Source: Gigaspora rosea
Lineage: Eukaryota > Glomeromycota > Glomeromycetes > Diversisporales > Gigasporaceae
Direction of reading: 5' to 3'
DNA: 64,000 bases
NCBI GenBank assembly: GCA_003550325.1
Contig: QKWP01000675.1
Span: 154,445 to 218,444, forward strand
The position numbers were made by a program, and so were the translations under genes. Of the stretch, positions 10,589 to 20,396 are shown in pieces; the stretch's first letter is position 1; the number at the start of each line of letters is the position of its first letter. The notes below the pieces were generated by a model. It saw only the letters and a list, made by a program, of their open reading frames with translations. It did not search any database and was not told the DNA's origin.

Positions 10589-10907
10589 GGGTCCGTATTA
10601 TTTCACCGACAATCACTTCATATGCACCATTTCACCGACAAATTATTCACCGATAAGTTCATATACTGACAGTTCATTTTCACCGAAACTCATTTAACCG
10701 ACAAGTTTTTTTCAATAAAGCACACTAATTATAACTCTCATTCTACCCTGACCCTAACGACAATGGCCAGAATTACTTTGTCGGTGAAATGAGCTTCGGT
10801 GAAATGAACTATCGGTAAAATGAACTTTTCGGTGAATAATTTGTTGGTGAAATGGGGTGTCTATGAAGTGATTTTCGGTGAAATGATTGCCACCCATCTC
10901 GGGACCC
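10589..10907. mobile_element. CACCGACAA-array foldback, copy 1, TSD ATCTCAAA
   Basis: Perfect 8-bp duplications ATCTCAAA lie at 10581-10588 and 10908-10915. The left arm is a run of degenerate TTCACCGACAA units about 15-18 bases apart; the right arm is the inverse, a run of TCGGTGAAATGA units. The middle contains CCCTGACCCTAACGACA. No coding capacity. Relatives lie at 11682-11834, 16730-16868 and 23094-24117. Confidence 0.8.
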
Positions 10908-11086
10908 ATCTCAAATCATGTTCCTATCATAGATCATGTACAGGCCTCGCAGGATATTTGAAAATTTCATTACTTGCTTATCCATACCTCTAGCAGAAGC
11001 ATTTTTTATTTTATTGTCTTCAATCTCAAGTAGTTGTAATTTTGAATAAACTGCGCTCATCTTAAATATTTATTCTACGTATATAG

Positions 11087-12125
11087 ACGAATTGCAAGGT
11101 GAGAATTAAAATCCTTAATAAAATCAATAATTATCTTGTAATTTTAACACAACAATTTTCTATTACATACAGAATCGAATTCAACTAATATAAATGCATT
11201 GCAAGAAGACGGGGGTGAGAATTTTGAGTACTCATAAATAATGTGTACGCTGACTCACCTTAATTCTTTACTATTAATATAACCGATCAATGCACAGTTC
11301 TTGAACCGCGTATGGCTTCATCTATTAATCAGTCGTCAGGCAAGTTAATCAATTCAATAACCTTATTATTCATTTAACTGCATCATTTTATCAAGGTTGT
11401 TAGTAGAATTGCAGATGCGTATAGTTTAAACAGAGTTGGTTTATTGCTATTATACTAATTTCACCAGTTTACTAGCTTCATCTGTAATTCTACTCCAGAC
11501 TGCAATAAACATATCATCCACTCCGAGCAGCTCTGAAGAGGGTAATGAATTTTATTATAAGCCGGCTGGAGCACTTCATATTGTAATATTAGATAAAATG
11601 ATAGCAAATAAGTTGTTCCGTATATGCTTTAAAAATCTTAAGTTTTTAATCTGACCTTTTCTATAATGAGTGCAAATGACTCGGATCCTATCGTTTTCCC
11701 GACAACCACTTTCTCGACAATGTTAAAATCCCGACAAGTTAGACGAATTAAGTTAGTGTTAGGGCTAGTTGCGGTCAAATTTTTGTAGGGATTTTATTTT
11801 TCTGGAAAGTGTTGTCAGGAAACGATAGAGACCTAAATGACTACTTGTCCTAATAAAATTTATTAGTATGATATAATATAATTAAAACAGCTATTTACTA
11901 TAATGGCATAAATAGAACCTAATACCTGTTATATTTATTACAAATATAGGCCAATGTTGGAACACCTCTCAATCTCTAACAGATAGAGCAATGAATATTA
12001 ATATCCAGGGAGGTATGAATACGTCGGAAAAATTTGAAATTAATTTACATAACGACCGAATTGATAAATCAAATTTAGGCTATCAAACAACACCAACAAA
12101 CCAACACTCGTTGCCTGACTTCTAA
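11087..12125 (+). CDS. five phase-1 exons, probable alternative 3' part of the Zn2Cys6 gene
   Basis: Candidate exons are 11087-11098 (12 nt), 11173-11214, 11298-11339, 11476-11541 and 11950-12125. All begin after an AG and end before GT (one before GC, as CAG-GCAAGT). All have lengths divisible by three and interrupt a codon after its first base, the same phase as exon 2 of the zinc-cluster gene. Their translations are polar and Ser/Asn/Gln-rich; the last ends NQHSLPDF followed by TAA. Joined to exons 1-2 they give an uninterrupted protein of about 262 residues. No domain is recognised in them. The 2.5-kb gap before them is full of MITEs, so they may be the displaced original 3' end. The phase agreement is seen directly; membership in this gene is inferred. 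Confidence 0.45.
11682..11834. mobile_element. short CACCGACAA-type foldback, TSD AAATGACT
   Basis: Perfect AAATGACT octamers lie at 11674-11681 and 11835-11842. The ends TATCGTTTTCCCGACAACC and the inverse GTTGTCAGGAAACGATA share the CCGACAA unit with the larger foldbacks. It lies in the last intron of the candidate downstream exons. Confidence 0.7.
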
Positions 12126-12261
12126 TGGTAAAGGAACTAAAAGTGCATTCATTTATTAGTAATGTTGTTAAATATCTAATACTGAAATTTCGGTTCATAT
12201 TTTTAAAGATGGTTTCAGCAATTTCTATGCATTCCCAAAAATTTTTACATAAGCTCTTTAA

Positions 12262-12505
12262 AGAATTTAAGCTCGTTTGTTTTATGATTTAAACGTTGAA
12301 GTTTGTCTTTGATTTCAAGCTAGAATTTAAGTTCGTTTATTTTATTATTTATAAGTTGAAGTTTGTCGTTAATTTTAAACTAAAATTTAAGCACGTTTAT
12401 TTATGATGTTTAACATTAAAGCTTGTCTTTAATTTCAAACTAGAATTTGAGCTCGTTTATTTTATTTCTGACGTTGAAATTTGTCTTTAATTCAAACTAG
12501 CATTT
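12262..12505. repeat. tandem repeat, about four 60-bp units
   Basis: Each unit contains GAATTTAAGCTCGTTTATTTTAT, then GTTGAAGTTTGTCTTTAATTTCAAACTA, with scattered changes. It begins about 140 bases after the stop of the last zinc-cluster exon. No coding capacity. Confidence 0.65.
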
Positions 12506-12989
12506 TATATTTGCTTTTAAATATAAATCAATATGGTTAAATAAGGAATTATGTGGATAAATAGAAGTAATTTTGCGCAAAGTAAATGTATCAATTTTCG
12601 CGAGCGTATAATAGGGAATTACCTAATTTGAAAATTTTCCCTTGATACATTTCTCAAAAGAATTCTTAAGTAGTACAATGTGGTAATACCAATTAAACAC
12701 AGATAATAAATCTCATAAAAAATTAATATATCTACAACCAGACTTATCTTAAATCGAAAAAGATTCTTATTTTTAGTCCTCTATTGTAAAATATGAACTC
12801 TCAGCTACAGTTAGCGAAGATAATTCTTTGTCAAATATCGTATGTACTGTCTGAAATTATGCAACTACAGTATTAGAAAATTTACGCGCGTGCGGTTAAA
12901 GTAGTTCAGTTATATTCATTCGGATGACCGACGTACACATGAATAAATATGAATACATGCATAAAAAAATTGCATATGTATTGTTTATT

Positions 12990-13325
12990 ATTTAGCAATA
13001 TTTTAATGTTTTCAAACTTAGAAATGGGAATTGCAGCCGAATATGGAAACGTTTAAACTGTGTGCGGTCATTTGATTTTGATTTTTTTGCTTAAAGCTAG
13101 GTAGGGTTAGTTTAGGGTTAGGGTAAGAACAAGTCTGATAAAAAATTGTTCTCCGACATTTTTTTTCAATGCCCCAAGTTATGTTAAAACACTCGTTTCG
13201 TGTATTCTTTACATTTTTCGCCTTTTTTCTGTTTTTGTTTCGTCGGGCTGATCCGTGTCGACCAGCATAAACAGTTTTATTGGCGCTCGAACACATGATT
13301 GCACACGACTTTAAACGACCCTCGA
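12990..13325. mobile_element. telomere-motif MITE, type B, copy 1
   Basis: Inverted ends read CGTTTAAACTGTGTGCGGTCA and the inverse of TGATTGCACACGACTTTAAACG. Near the left end lies TAGGGTTAGTTTAGGGTTAGGGT, followed by CTCCGACATTTTTTTTCAAT and CGTCGGGCTGATCCGTGTC. These segments recur in order at 41740, 44450 and, in part, 49030. The minus-strand open frame of 92 codons across it is not a gene. Confidence 0.6.
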
Positions 13326-13599
13326 ACCGATTTGTGTATTTTTTATTGTTAAAAAAACTATCGTTTTCAAAAACATCGAAATAATTTTACAAATGTATTT
13401 CTATTAAATGTGTAGTCTGGGTATCCCCGGGGCAGTTGTGCACAAAATAAAAATGCAAACGACGATTGGTGCAAATTTAGCAATTTTTAAGCCTCATAGA
13501 ATTTTCTAATCGCGGATCTTTTGTCATACAATTCATCCTATGTACAAAGAAAATCAATGCTGTTTACAAAACAAGAATATTATAAAACCTCTCTAACCA

Positions 13600-13762
13600 T
13601 TGCTTTGTGAAGGACTAAATTACTAAACCGTTCACCCTCACTAAGCCTTGGAGTTCCGCAAGTCCAGTGAGCACCCATGCCACCAACACAGTATGTTGCG
13701 ACTGCGGCACGAAGATTTAATCGCCGATCTTGATCCAGATTTTGATCAAATGAATCGTTCTT
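13600..13762 (-). pseudogene. pyranose oxidase-like (GMC family) fragment
   Basis: The minus strand from about 13762 reads DQNLDQDRRLNLRAAVATY, followed by CVGGMGAHWTCGTPRLSEGERF. The run VGGM(G/S)xHWTCxTPR is the characteristic segment of flavin-dependent pyranose 2-oxidase of the GMC oxidoreductase superfamily, which oxidises sugars at C2. The fragment is locally more GC-rich than its surroundings. It runs into a stop after about 55 residues on one side and a possible acceptor CAAG on the other. The rest of the roughly 600-residue enzyme is not seen nearby. It is best read as a leftover exon or captured gene piece; a distant exon of a larger gene cannot be excluded. Confidence 0.55.
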
Positions 13763-13867
13763 GATATTTCATAAAGCAAAGTAATATAAAAAAATCATGA
13801 CATATAAAGTATACTGTATTGATAATTTAACTAACCCAGTTTCAATTCAGAAGTTTAATCGATTGCA

Positions 13868-14038
13868 GGACGGTAAATGACCTGGTCATTTGCCAATTTT
13901 TCAAATGACCTCAAATGACCTCAAAATGACCAGTCATTTGAGGTTATTCAAAATTTGGGTCATTTGGAAATGACTCGTGACCAAATGACTATGGTCATTT
14001 CCAAATGGCCGGGTCATTTGGTCAATAGGTCATTTTAC
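13868..14038. repeat. dense AATGACC / GGTCATT palindromic cluster
   Basis: About fifteen copies of the hexamer TGACC(T/A/G) or its inverse occur in 170 bases, bounded by GTAAATGACC and GGTCATTTTAC. A weaker second cluster (TGGTCATTTGGGG, GCCATTTATC) lies at 14226-14330. It has a foldback-like structure and no coding capacity. The sequence from 14330 to 15230 shows AT-rich DNA and TTAGTCGACTAA motifs but no gene. Confidence 0.55.
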
Positions 14039-15305
14039 ATATAGTTAATCCAACCAATCGCATTGATTATTAATTGACATGCCATTTGTAAATTCGAAAA
14101 TGATGTAATTTTGTAATCGGTAAATTATTATTCACAAACTTTTTTTAAAAAGGTAAATACACTCACTATCTTTTGTCTAGTGTTTTTTTCTTAATAACTT
14201 TATACCTAATATCTCTTTACAATAGGTATGGTAAATGGCTTAGTTATTTAGCCAGAATACAAATGCCATTCATTTATCGAATAAAGATTGGTCATTTGGG
14301 GTTATCAGCCATTTATCACGTGTAATAATATTTATTGGATAGCATCTAGCAACGTTTCATTTTACAGAGAACAATAATCAATTATGATTGGCTAAAAATT
14401 ATTAGATAATCAACTAGTTTTTTTATTTAGAATCAAACATATGCATAAATGTTTGGTTTAAAATTATTTATAATAGCTTAAAATTCTAAGTAATTTAAAG
14501 TTTCATATTAATTTATATATGCTTAAATTTAAATGTATTTAAATTAACTATATCAACTTCAATAATATGATTAAATAAACAAATATTTTTAATATCAAAA
14601 TTAGCTTCGATATATCCGATATCTTAGCCAATTAGTTAGCAAATCAACTAATTTACTATAATTAATAACTATTTAACTAGTTAATGAAATTTAGTTGACT
14701 AGCTGATTTTAGTCGACTTAGTCGACTAATATTTAGTCGATTCCTATCACTATTGTGGGTAAGTCGTGCTAAACCGTAACGCCGCCGGGACTACTTTTTC
14801 ATAGGGATTGCAAGATTTTTCTGGTAAATCTTAGTTGTTTTTAGGTATTATTATTATTATTATTATTTTTAGTGTTGCTTCAATCTTATTATATGTCCTT
14901 ATAGAATTATTATTGATAAAGATTGACTTAACTGGTTTTGTAAATGTAACCGATTCGATATTGCAAAAGCTAAGAGGTTTGCTTTAACAAATGAATTTTT
15001 ATTTTCATTAATTATTTCAAGTTATTGAAAGAGACTTAATTTATTACAGTCTTACTTTCTTAGCCTTGTCTGGTGCGAAATTGCTGATGTTAGAATATCT
15101 GCCCTAAAAGGTATATAATGTTATAAAATTTGTGAAGTTATTATCATCAGTCGCAATCATTAATATTTATATACATCCGTAGATTTGGATAATTTGGTTG
15201 AATTATATCTGGATTAATGATGCCTGACGCAACACACGTGACCTGACGCAACTGCTCACGTGATCTTAAAAACATAATGGTTGATCTGCGCAGAAGCTAC
15301 GGAAA

Positions 15306-15545
15306 GTTCTTAGGGACAGTTGAGTGGCCAGAATTAGTATTAGGGTTAGGGTTAGGGTAGGTGTATTTAATTAATGTCATTCAGCATGCACCTAGGATGG
15401 CATGTCACTATGTCCAATTTGGTTTAATTTTTTTTGGACATATGTCCAATTGAAAATGGACATATGTCCAAAAAAAATTGAAACCAATTGGACATAGTGA
15501 CATGCCATCCCTGGCATGCACTGTCCGTAAGAACTGTCCGTAGAC
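15306..15545. mobile_element. foldback with TTAGGG core and TGGACATATGTCCA hairpin
   Basis: Outer inverted ends GTTCTTAGGGACAGT / ACTGTCCGTAAGAAC enclose TATTAGGGTTAGGGTTAGGG (15345-15360 region) and a strong hairpin at 15395-15511 with arms of about 55 bases beginning GGATGGCATGTCACTATG. GACGCAAC-rich inverted sequence continues outside (15230-15300 and 15550-15640). Confidence 0.6.
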
Positions 15546-16600
15546 TCGGCGGTTGATCTGCGTCATGCGTCATACGTCAGTGACGCAACTTATGGTTTCG
15601 TCAGGTTGCGTCAAGGTCATTCTTCATTAGCTGCGTCAAGCATCTATAATCTGGATCGAACCTTAATTACGGATGTCGACATTGTTTATCTAGACGGTAA
15701 TGTATTCATAATACATTTACTACAAATGTTTAATACGATACAAAATTTATTAATATGCAGACAAAATTCATAAATAGGCCTGCGCGAACTTACTCACCTT
15801 AGTTTAAACAAACACGTGTCAAGAATGCATCCTTGTCTCAATTAGGGTTCTTAATCGGTCCGTCCGGTCTGTCCTGGTTAAAAGACTTAAAAAAGCGGAC
15901 CGGACTGCGGTCCAGGACCGAATAGGACCGAATAGAGCTAGACCGGATTGACCGATGATCAATATAATACTTTTTCGCTATAATAATGAAATTAAGTTTG
16001 TCAATATTAAGAATTTCAATGCTTTTACAATAAGCTTTTCAAATTTATAATATTTGCTTGTATGATATAAGAGAGCAATAATTAATACGTTTGATAATTT
16101 TAGTCATACATAAATTATAGATTAGAAAATAATATAGTATATTAATGTAGCAAAATAACATTTAATTAACTTCATAAATATGTATATTATAGTTAAAATC
16201 AGTTAAAAAGACATTTTGTCACTTTAACCACTTAACATTCGATAATTTGATTGAATAATATATTCATAATTGGGCACACCAAATTTAACATTAAAGTAAA
16301 TAACAATTGCATAGAAAAAAAAATTTATTAATATAATAATGTTAGCATTCAAATACTTAAAAATTTATAAACCTATAAAAAAAAAGAAATAATTTATACA
16401 TCGCACGTGCGATGTTATCGCACCTGCCGTAGATCATAAAATCAGGTGTAACATAAAATCAAAACAATTAAAATAAACCGTTTTTTCATTAGATAGGGTT
16501 AGGGTGAGGTATAGATTGTGTGTATGGGCGAGAGGGAGGTTTTTATAGTAAAATTTTGCAAGGGATTTTTTTTTGTTAGAATCCTAAGATAAGTTTCATA

Positions 16601-17084
16601 TAGTGATTCTGGCCGAAATTAAAAAAATCGGCTAAGCCGATTTTTCGACCCAGTCGGTCGATTTTTTCTAAAATCGGCTAGCCGGTTTTATAAGTAAAAA
16701 AAAAAACTTTTTTCTCATGACTTATGAAACATCAGTTCACCGACAATTAGTTTACTGACAGGTCATTTCATCACTAAGTTTTTAAAAATTGCACTATCCT
16801 TAACTTTAATTCCAAACCCGACCCTAACGACAAAACCAGAATTACTGTCGGTGAAATGACCCGGACCGCTCAGTGATTGTAATCCTATTTGATAGGATAC
16901 ATTAATTTTTAATTTTTGAATTGCATAATTATATATAGTAAGGCTAATCGGGTTTTATTCTAATTATTGTAAGTTGTTTTGATCAAATTATGATTTATTT
17001 AAATTTTTTTTGGCTAAGCCGACTAAGCCGATAAAATTTCATCGGCTTGGTTGGTCGAAAAATTTTGATCGACCAGGATCACTA
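16601..17084. mobile_element. hAT-like MITE with TAGTGATYCTGGYCGA ends, TSD GTTTCATA
   Basis: Perfect GTTTCATA octamers lie at 16593-16600 and 17085-17092. The ends TAGTGATTCTGGCCGA and the inverse TAGTGATCCTGGTCGA are near-identical. Subterminal AAATCGGCTAAGCCGATTTT palindromes are present at both ends. It contains a CACCGACAA-type unit in its middle. Confidence 0.85.
16730..16868. mobile_element. CACCGACAA-type unit nested at the third level
   Basis: GTTCACCGACAATTAG on the left and ACTGTCGGTGAAATGACC on the right are inverted, with CCCGACCCTAACGACA between them, as in the foldback at 10589-10907. The exact limits are not clear. Confidence 0.6.
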
Positions 17085-17256
17085 GTTTCATATACTCAAT
17101 TTTAAGTTATAGACGATTTTTGACAAAACGAACGTTTGTTTTGAATTTTTTGATCGTAAGGCGCATCGCATGGGGCAATGAATAAATTTACTCTAAAAGT
17201 TTTATACGTATTTTATAAGCACCATAAAATTATTTATGTATATAAAAAAACCCCTG

Positions 17257-17439
17257 CTAGCAGGAAAAAAATTTTGAATGGTAAGTCTTCAGTAAACCAA
17301 GATTTAAACACAAAACAGCCCGAACTGTTTCATTATCAAGAGAATTTCGTGATTTAGTAACTGTTAATCCAGCTAAACTAAATAGTTGTTCACATGGAAC
17401 ACTAGTAGACATAATAGCTAGATAATTGTGTATTTGCAC
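17257..17439 (-). pseudogene. hAT transposase C-terminal dimerisation segment
   Basis: The 60-residue frame includes YLAIMSTSVPCEQLFSLAG followed by TVTKSRNSLDNETVRAVLCL. This matches the conserved hAT C-terminal dimerisation region (YLAIxATSVPSERxFSxAG..R..L....V..L..L). It sits inside the hAT element at 15843-19377, on the minus strand, and ends at a TAG/TAA-rich tail. The upstream part of the transposase is broken by the foldback at 17447 and the MITE at 17629 and by stops; the full protein would need several hundred more residues. It is a non-functional relic. Confidence 0.85.
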
Positions 17440-17446
17440 ATAGGCG

Positions 17447-17575
17447 TTGTTTGAACACGAGTTTGAGGCAAGCTAATAGTTAATTTAGTCGAATGCAAAT
17501 TAGTTTTTATCATTAAAAATCCTCGGCTAAATTAATCATTAGCTTGTTTCAAACTCGTGCTCCAAAATAATGCCA
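17447..17575. mobile_element. small foldback inserted in the hAT transposase gene
   Basis: The arms AACACGAGTTTGAGGCAAGC and the inverse of GCTTGTTTCAAACTCGTGCT continue through TTAATTTAGTC / GGCTAAATTAA. GCATAGGCGTT-like sequence occurs on both sides, so the exact ends are ambiguous. It separates the transposase tail from upstream coding sequence. Confidence 0.6.
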
Positions 17576-17628
17576 TAGGCGTTATTTCGCACAAATACAG
17601 TGCAAATTGTGAATCAACTGATCACGCC

Positions 17629-18578
17629 TAGTGATGTGCCATTTATATGATGTCCAAATTTTTTTAGCGTACAGTACGTACAGTACGTATAGTACTTATA
17701 TAGTAAAATTGCTCTAGTGGTTATATTATAAAATTTTTTTTAATATTAGTCTATATTACAATTAATATAATATTTAATTCTATTTTAATAGATAAATATT
17801 TAGGTCGTTCGAAGTTAATTATCTGATTAACATCACTTTCCAGGACTCCCAGAAGAGAGGCAAATGAAACGAACATATAAAATGAACAAACTGTAGTAAA
17901 TCTATTATAAACGAATTGATTTCAAGTTAAATTTAGTTCAGAGATTTTAGTCGAGTTGCTAATTAGGTCAGATAAATTTGATTCAATAGCAAAAAAAAAA
18001 AAAAAATTAATAAATAAAAAATTATATAATGCATTTATCCAAGAAAAAGACTTCGTACGTATAGGCAAAATTCTCGTGATCTAGTGATCAGATCTGCATC
18101 ATTTTAAAGTATGCAGCTAGTGATTAAAATAATACCCAAATTTTTTTAGCGTACAGTACGTATAATGCTTATATAAAAAATTAAGATCATATAATAAAAT
18201 TAAATTAGTATCTATATTTTAATTTTTTTTAACGTTAGTCTATATTATAATTAATGTAATGTTTAAACCTATTTTAATAAGCAAATATTTAATATAGCAA
18301 ATTAGTAATATACTATGTACATATCTGCTTAATTTTATTATGGCGCTACTTTATATATCTAAAGCAGCTACTTTAGATAGATCGCAATATGTACAAATTT
18401 AATTTATCTAACAAGAAAGCTTCTTCGGGTGTTGATCAATTAACGAATTTGATTGGTCAATTGGCACATAAATATTTCTATCGACCCCTCTTAATAAATG
18501 ATCGGCAACAATTTTAGCGTACAGTACGTACAGTACGTACAGTACTGTACGTATAGTACTGTACGTGGCACATCACTA
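17629..18578. mobile_element. hAT-like element with TAGTGATGTGCCA ends, TSD ATCACGCC
   Basis: Perfect ATCACGCC octamers lie at 17621-17628 and 18579-18586. The ends are TAGTGATGTGCCA and TGGCACATCACTA. Subterminal regions carry arrays of GTACAGTACGTAC (17668-17695 and 18525-18565; a third at 18150). An internal stretch at about 17930-18120 is related to the tandem unit at 41980-43590. There is no transposase, so it is non-autonomous. Confidence 0.85.
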
Positions 18579-18838
18579 ATCACGCCATTGCTGTCATTAA
18601 TAAATTTCTCTATTTTATCAACGTTAACAACAGCCCGTTCTCATTATACATTAAGCGTGGTTTAATCTTGTTTAACAAACTAAGGAGTTTACAATTGCAT
18701 TTTACCAAAAACAACATTTTATGGTTGTTTCAAAATGCGTATTATCATAATATTTAGTTTATTTGATATTTACTATTAGGACCGACGGTCCTTTCGATCC
18801 GTCCTAAAAAGGACCGGACCGGCCCAATCCCTGGACGG

Positions 18839-19330
18839 TGTTATGCGCAAATTTATTTTTATTTTCTTCTTTAAGTTAGTATTATATTATTTTTATATAT
18901 CTGGTCTTGGAAAACGGGTATTGTGGCACGGTTGGTTGATTTGATCCCCAATCGACTGATTTGATCCACAATCGACTGATTGGATCCCCAATCGACTGAT
19001 TTGATCCACAATCGACTGATTGGATCCCCAATCGACTGATTTGATCCACAGTCGACTGATTGGATCCCCAAACGACTGATTAAAACCCTCTACGAATTCA
19101 AATATATATAAGGGTTTAGTTTCTGCTTAGGAGACAGTAGTTAAGTTAGTTAACGATTGTATATAGTTTTTTATTATTGTGATATTCCGATGTATTGATT
19201 TATTTTAATAAAGATAAACCTTATAACCCGAAACTATGTTTGTTAGTTTATTGTTTTAAAACACTTACTTTTGTTCACGATCAAACTAAACCGGCACAAT
19301 TTCATCAAGCTCTCCCAACTGATCGTAACA
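18839..19330 (+). mobile_element. solo LTR, TSD ACGG
   Basis: The 492-bp segment begins TGTTATG and ends CGTAACA, flanked by ACGG at 18835-18838 and 19331-19334. It contains, in order, a 21-bp tandem array, a TATA-like ATATATATAAGG (about 19100) and an AATAAA signal (about 19208), which is the arrangement of U3, R and U5. No internal retrotransposon sequence is attached, so it is a recombined solo LTR inside the hAT element. The superfamily (gypsy or copia) cannot be told. Confidence 0.65.
18936..19080. repeat. 21-bp tandem array, about seven units, in the LTR U3 region
   Basis: Units alternate between TTGATCCACAATCGACTGA-like and TGGATCCCCAATCGACTGA-like forms, so a 42-bp higher-order unit is visible. 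Because 21 is a multiple of three, the array gives a long false minus-strand frame. The position just upstream of the TATA-like motif suggests an enhancer-type role for the LTR (inference). Confidence 0.75.
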
Positions 19331-19389
19331 ACGGACTGAAGGACCGTCGGACCGGACCGGACCGATTAACAGCCCTAGTCTCAATCCGT

Positions 19390-20396
19390 AAATCTACATT
19401 TGTCAATAGGAAATTAAAATATCTTGATGTTGAATATACGCTCGTTACAATAAAGGAGTAAGAGAAGTAAAAGGCAAATATCTTTTCTACTCATGTACGA
19501 CTTTCTTATAATCAAATATAACATTTATTCAATTTTCAATTGATTTTATTTTTATGTAGGCTTACATTTGTCCTTAATTTGGATTTTATTCATGTATCTT
19601 TTCGTGTCTAATATTTCAAATGGTAAGAAAGCGTCAAACTTTTAAATTGCTTATGTAAAAATTTTAACGCAAACTTTAAACAATATTGCCTTTATCTTAA
19701 GATATTCATTCACTTCAACCAGTTCGCCTTAACGGAATGCCAAAAATTTGCAAGGATGAATATAAAAAAGCCTGTGCGTATTTGGCATGATAAATTCTCT
19801 GGTCATATGTATAAATGCTAAGCATATTATTTAATAAAGTTCAGAGCATTAAAATTGTATTAAGGGCTTTTAGCAGCTTTTGTAAATAAAGTATAGTATA
19901 ATGATGATTGTATTTACGAAGAACCACCTTTGCAATTACTATTCATTTGTTTGTAGCAAGAATATACTGTAGCTTTTTTTGTGACGATTAATAAATTCAG
20001 CAAGTTTATAATCCTATTTTATAGATCTGTTACGAGGCATCTCCAAAATTTCGATAATGCGCATCAGACCGGATCAGCATTAAGAAATACTAGCCACCTC
20101 AAGTCTACAGCGAAATTATCAGCTGGATATTTTTTGTTTAATAATGACTACGACAACATTAATAAAATTTTTGTTTTGTTGCACTAAATACAAATATGCA
20201 TGCATACATATGCAAATAATTTAAATTACATTTTTGCTACACGTACAACGATATAGGCAACTAATGAGCTAATAAAAAAATAACTATTGCCGCAGCTTTG
20301 TATCACTTTAACCAATTATTAAATGCCTCCGTTACGCTACAGACAAATTAAGGTTTTATTGGTTTTGAGCATAAATTTTTTTTCCTACTTAAAAAA
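19390..20396. other. upstream region of the Sel1/kinase gene, no gene seen
   Basis: The sequence is AT-rich with scattered short frames and no recognisable domain. The 30 bases before the ATG at 20397 are T-rich then AAAAAAATGG, a favourable A-rich start context. A possible TATA box is TGAATATAAAAAAGCC near 19760, far from the start; none closer is convincing. Confidence 0.35.

Larger units (their letters stand above)
16395..17180. mobile_element. telomere-motif MITE, type A, copy 2, itself interrupted
   Basis: The ends are rich in TCGCACG / GCGCATCGCATG motifs. Internal ATCAGGTGTAACATAAAATC and TAGGGTTAGGGTGAGG match the copy at 9355-9639. A 484-bp MITE has inserted at 16601. The outer limits are approximate, as no target duplication was found. 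Confidence 0.6.
15843..19377. mobile_element. decayed hAT transposon with five or more nested insertions, TSD GTCTCAAT
   Basis: A perfect 8-bp duplication GTCTCAAT lies at 15835-15842 and 19378-19385. The terminal inverted repeats are TAGGGTTCTTAATCGGTCC and the inverse of GGACCGATTAACAGCCCTA. Subterminal regions carry many GGACCG motifs (15860-15950, 18780-18835, 19340-19370), as transposase-binding clusters often do. A piece of hAT transposase C-terminus remains at 17257-17439 on the minus strand. The TAGGG(C/G)-type ends, 8-bp duplication and transposase fragment agree on the hAT superfamily. Later insertions make up well over half of its present length. Confidence 0.85.

Noticed and set aside
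13100-13130. Interstitial TTAGGG repeats considered as a real telomere or chromosome fusion point
   Set aside because: Only two to three motifs occur, always inside repeated element families, and there is no head-to-head array.
18871-19071. 66-codon minus-strand frame with heptapeptide repeats
   Set aside because: It is a translation of the 21-bp tandem array in the solo LTR, open only because the unit is a multiple of three.
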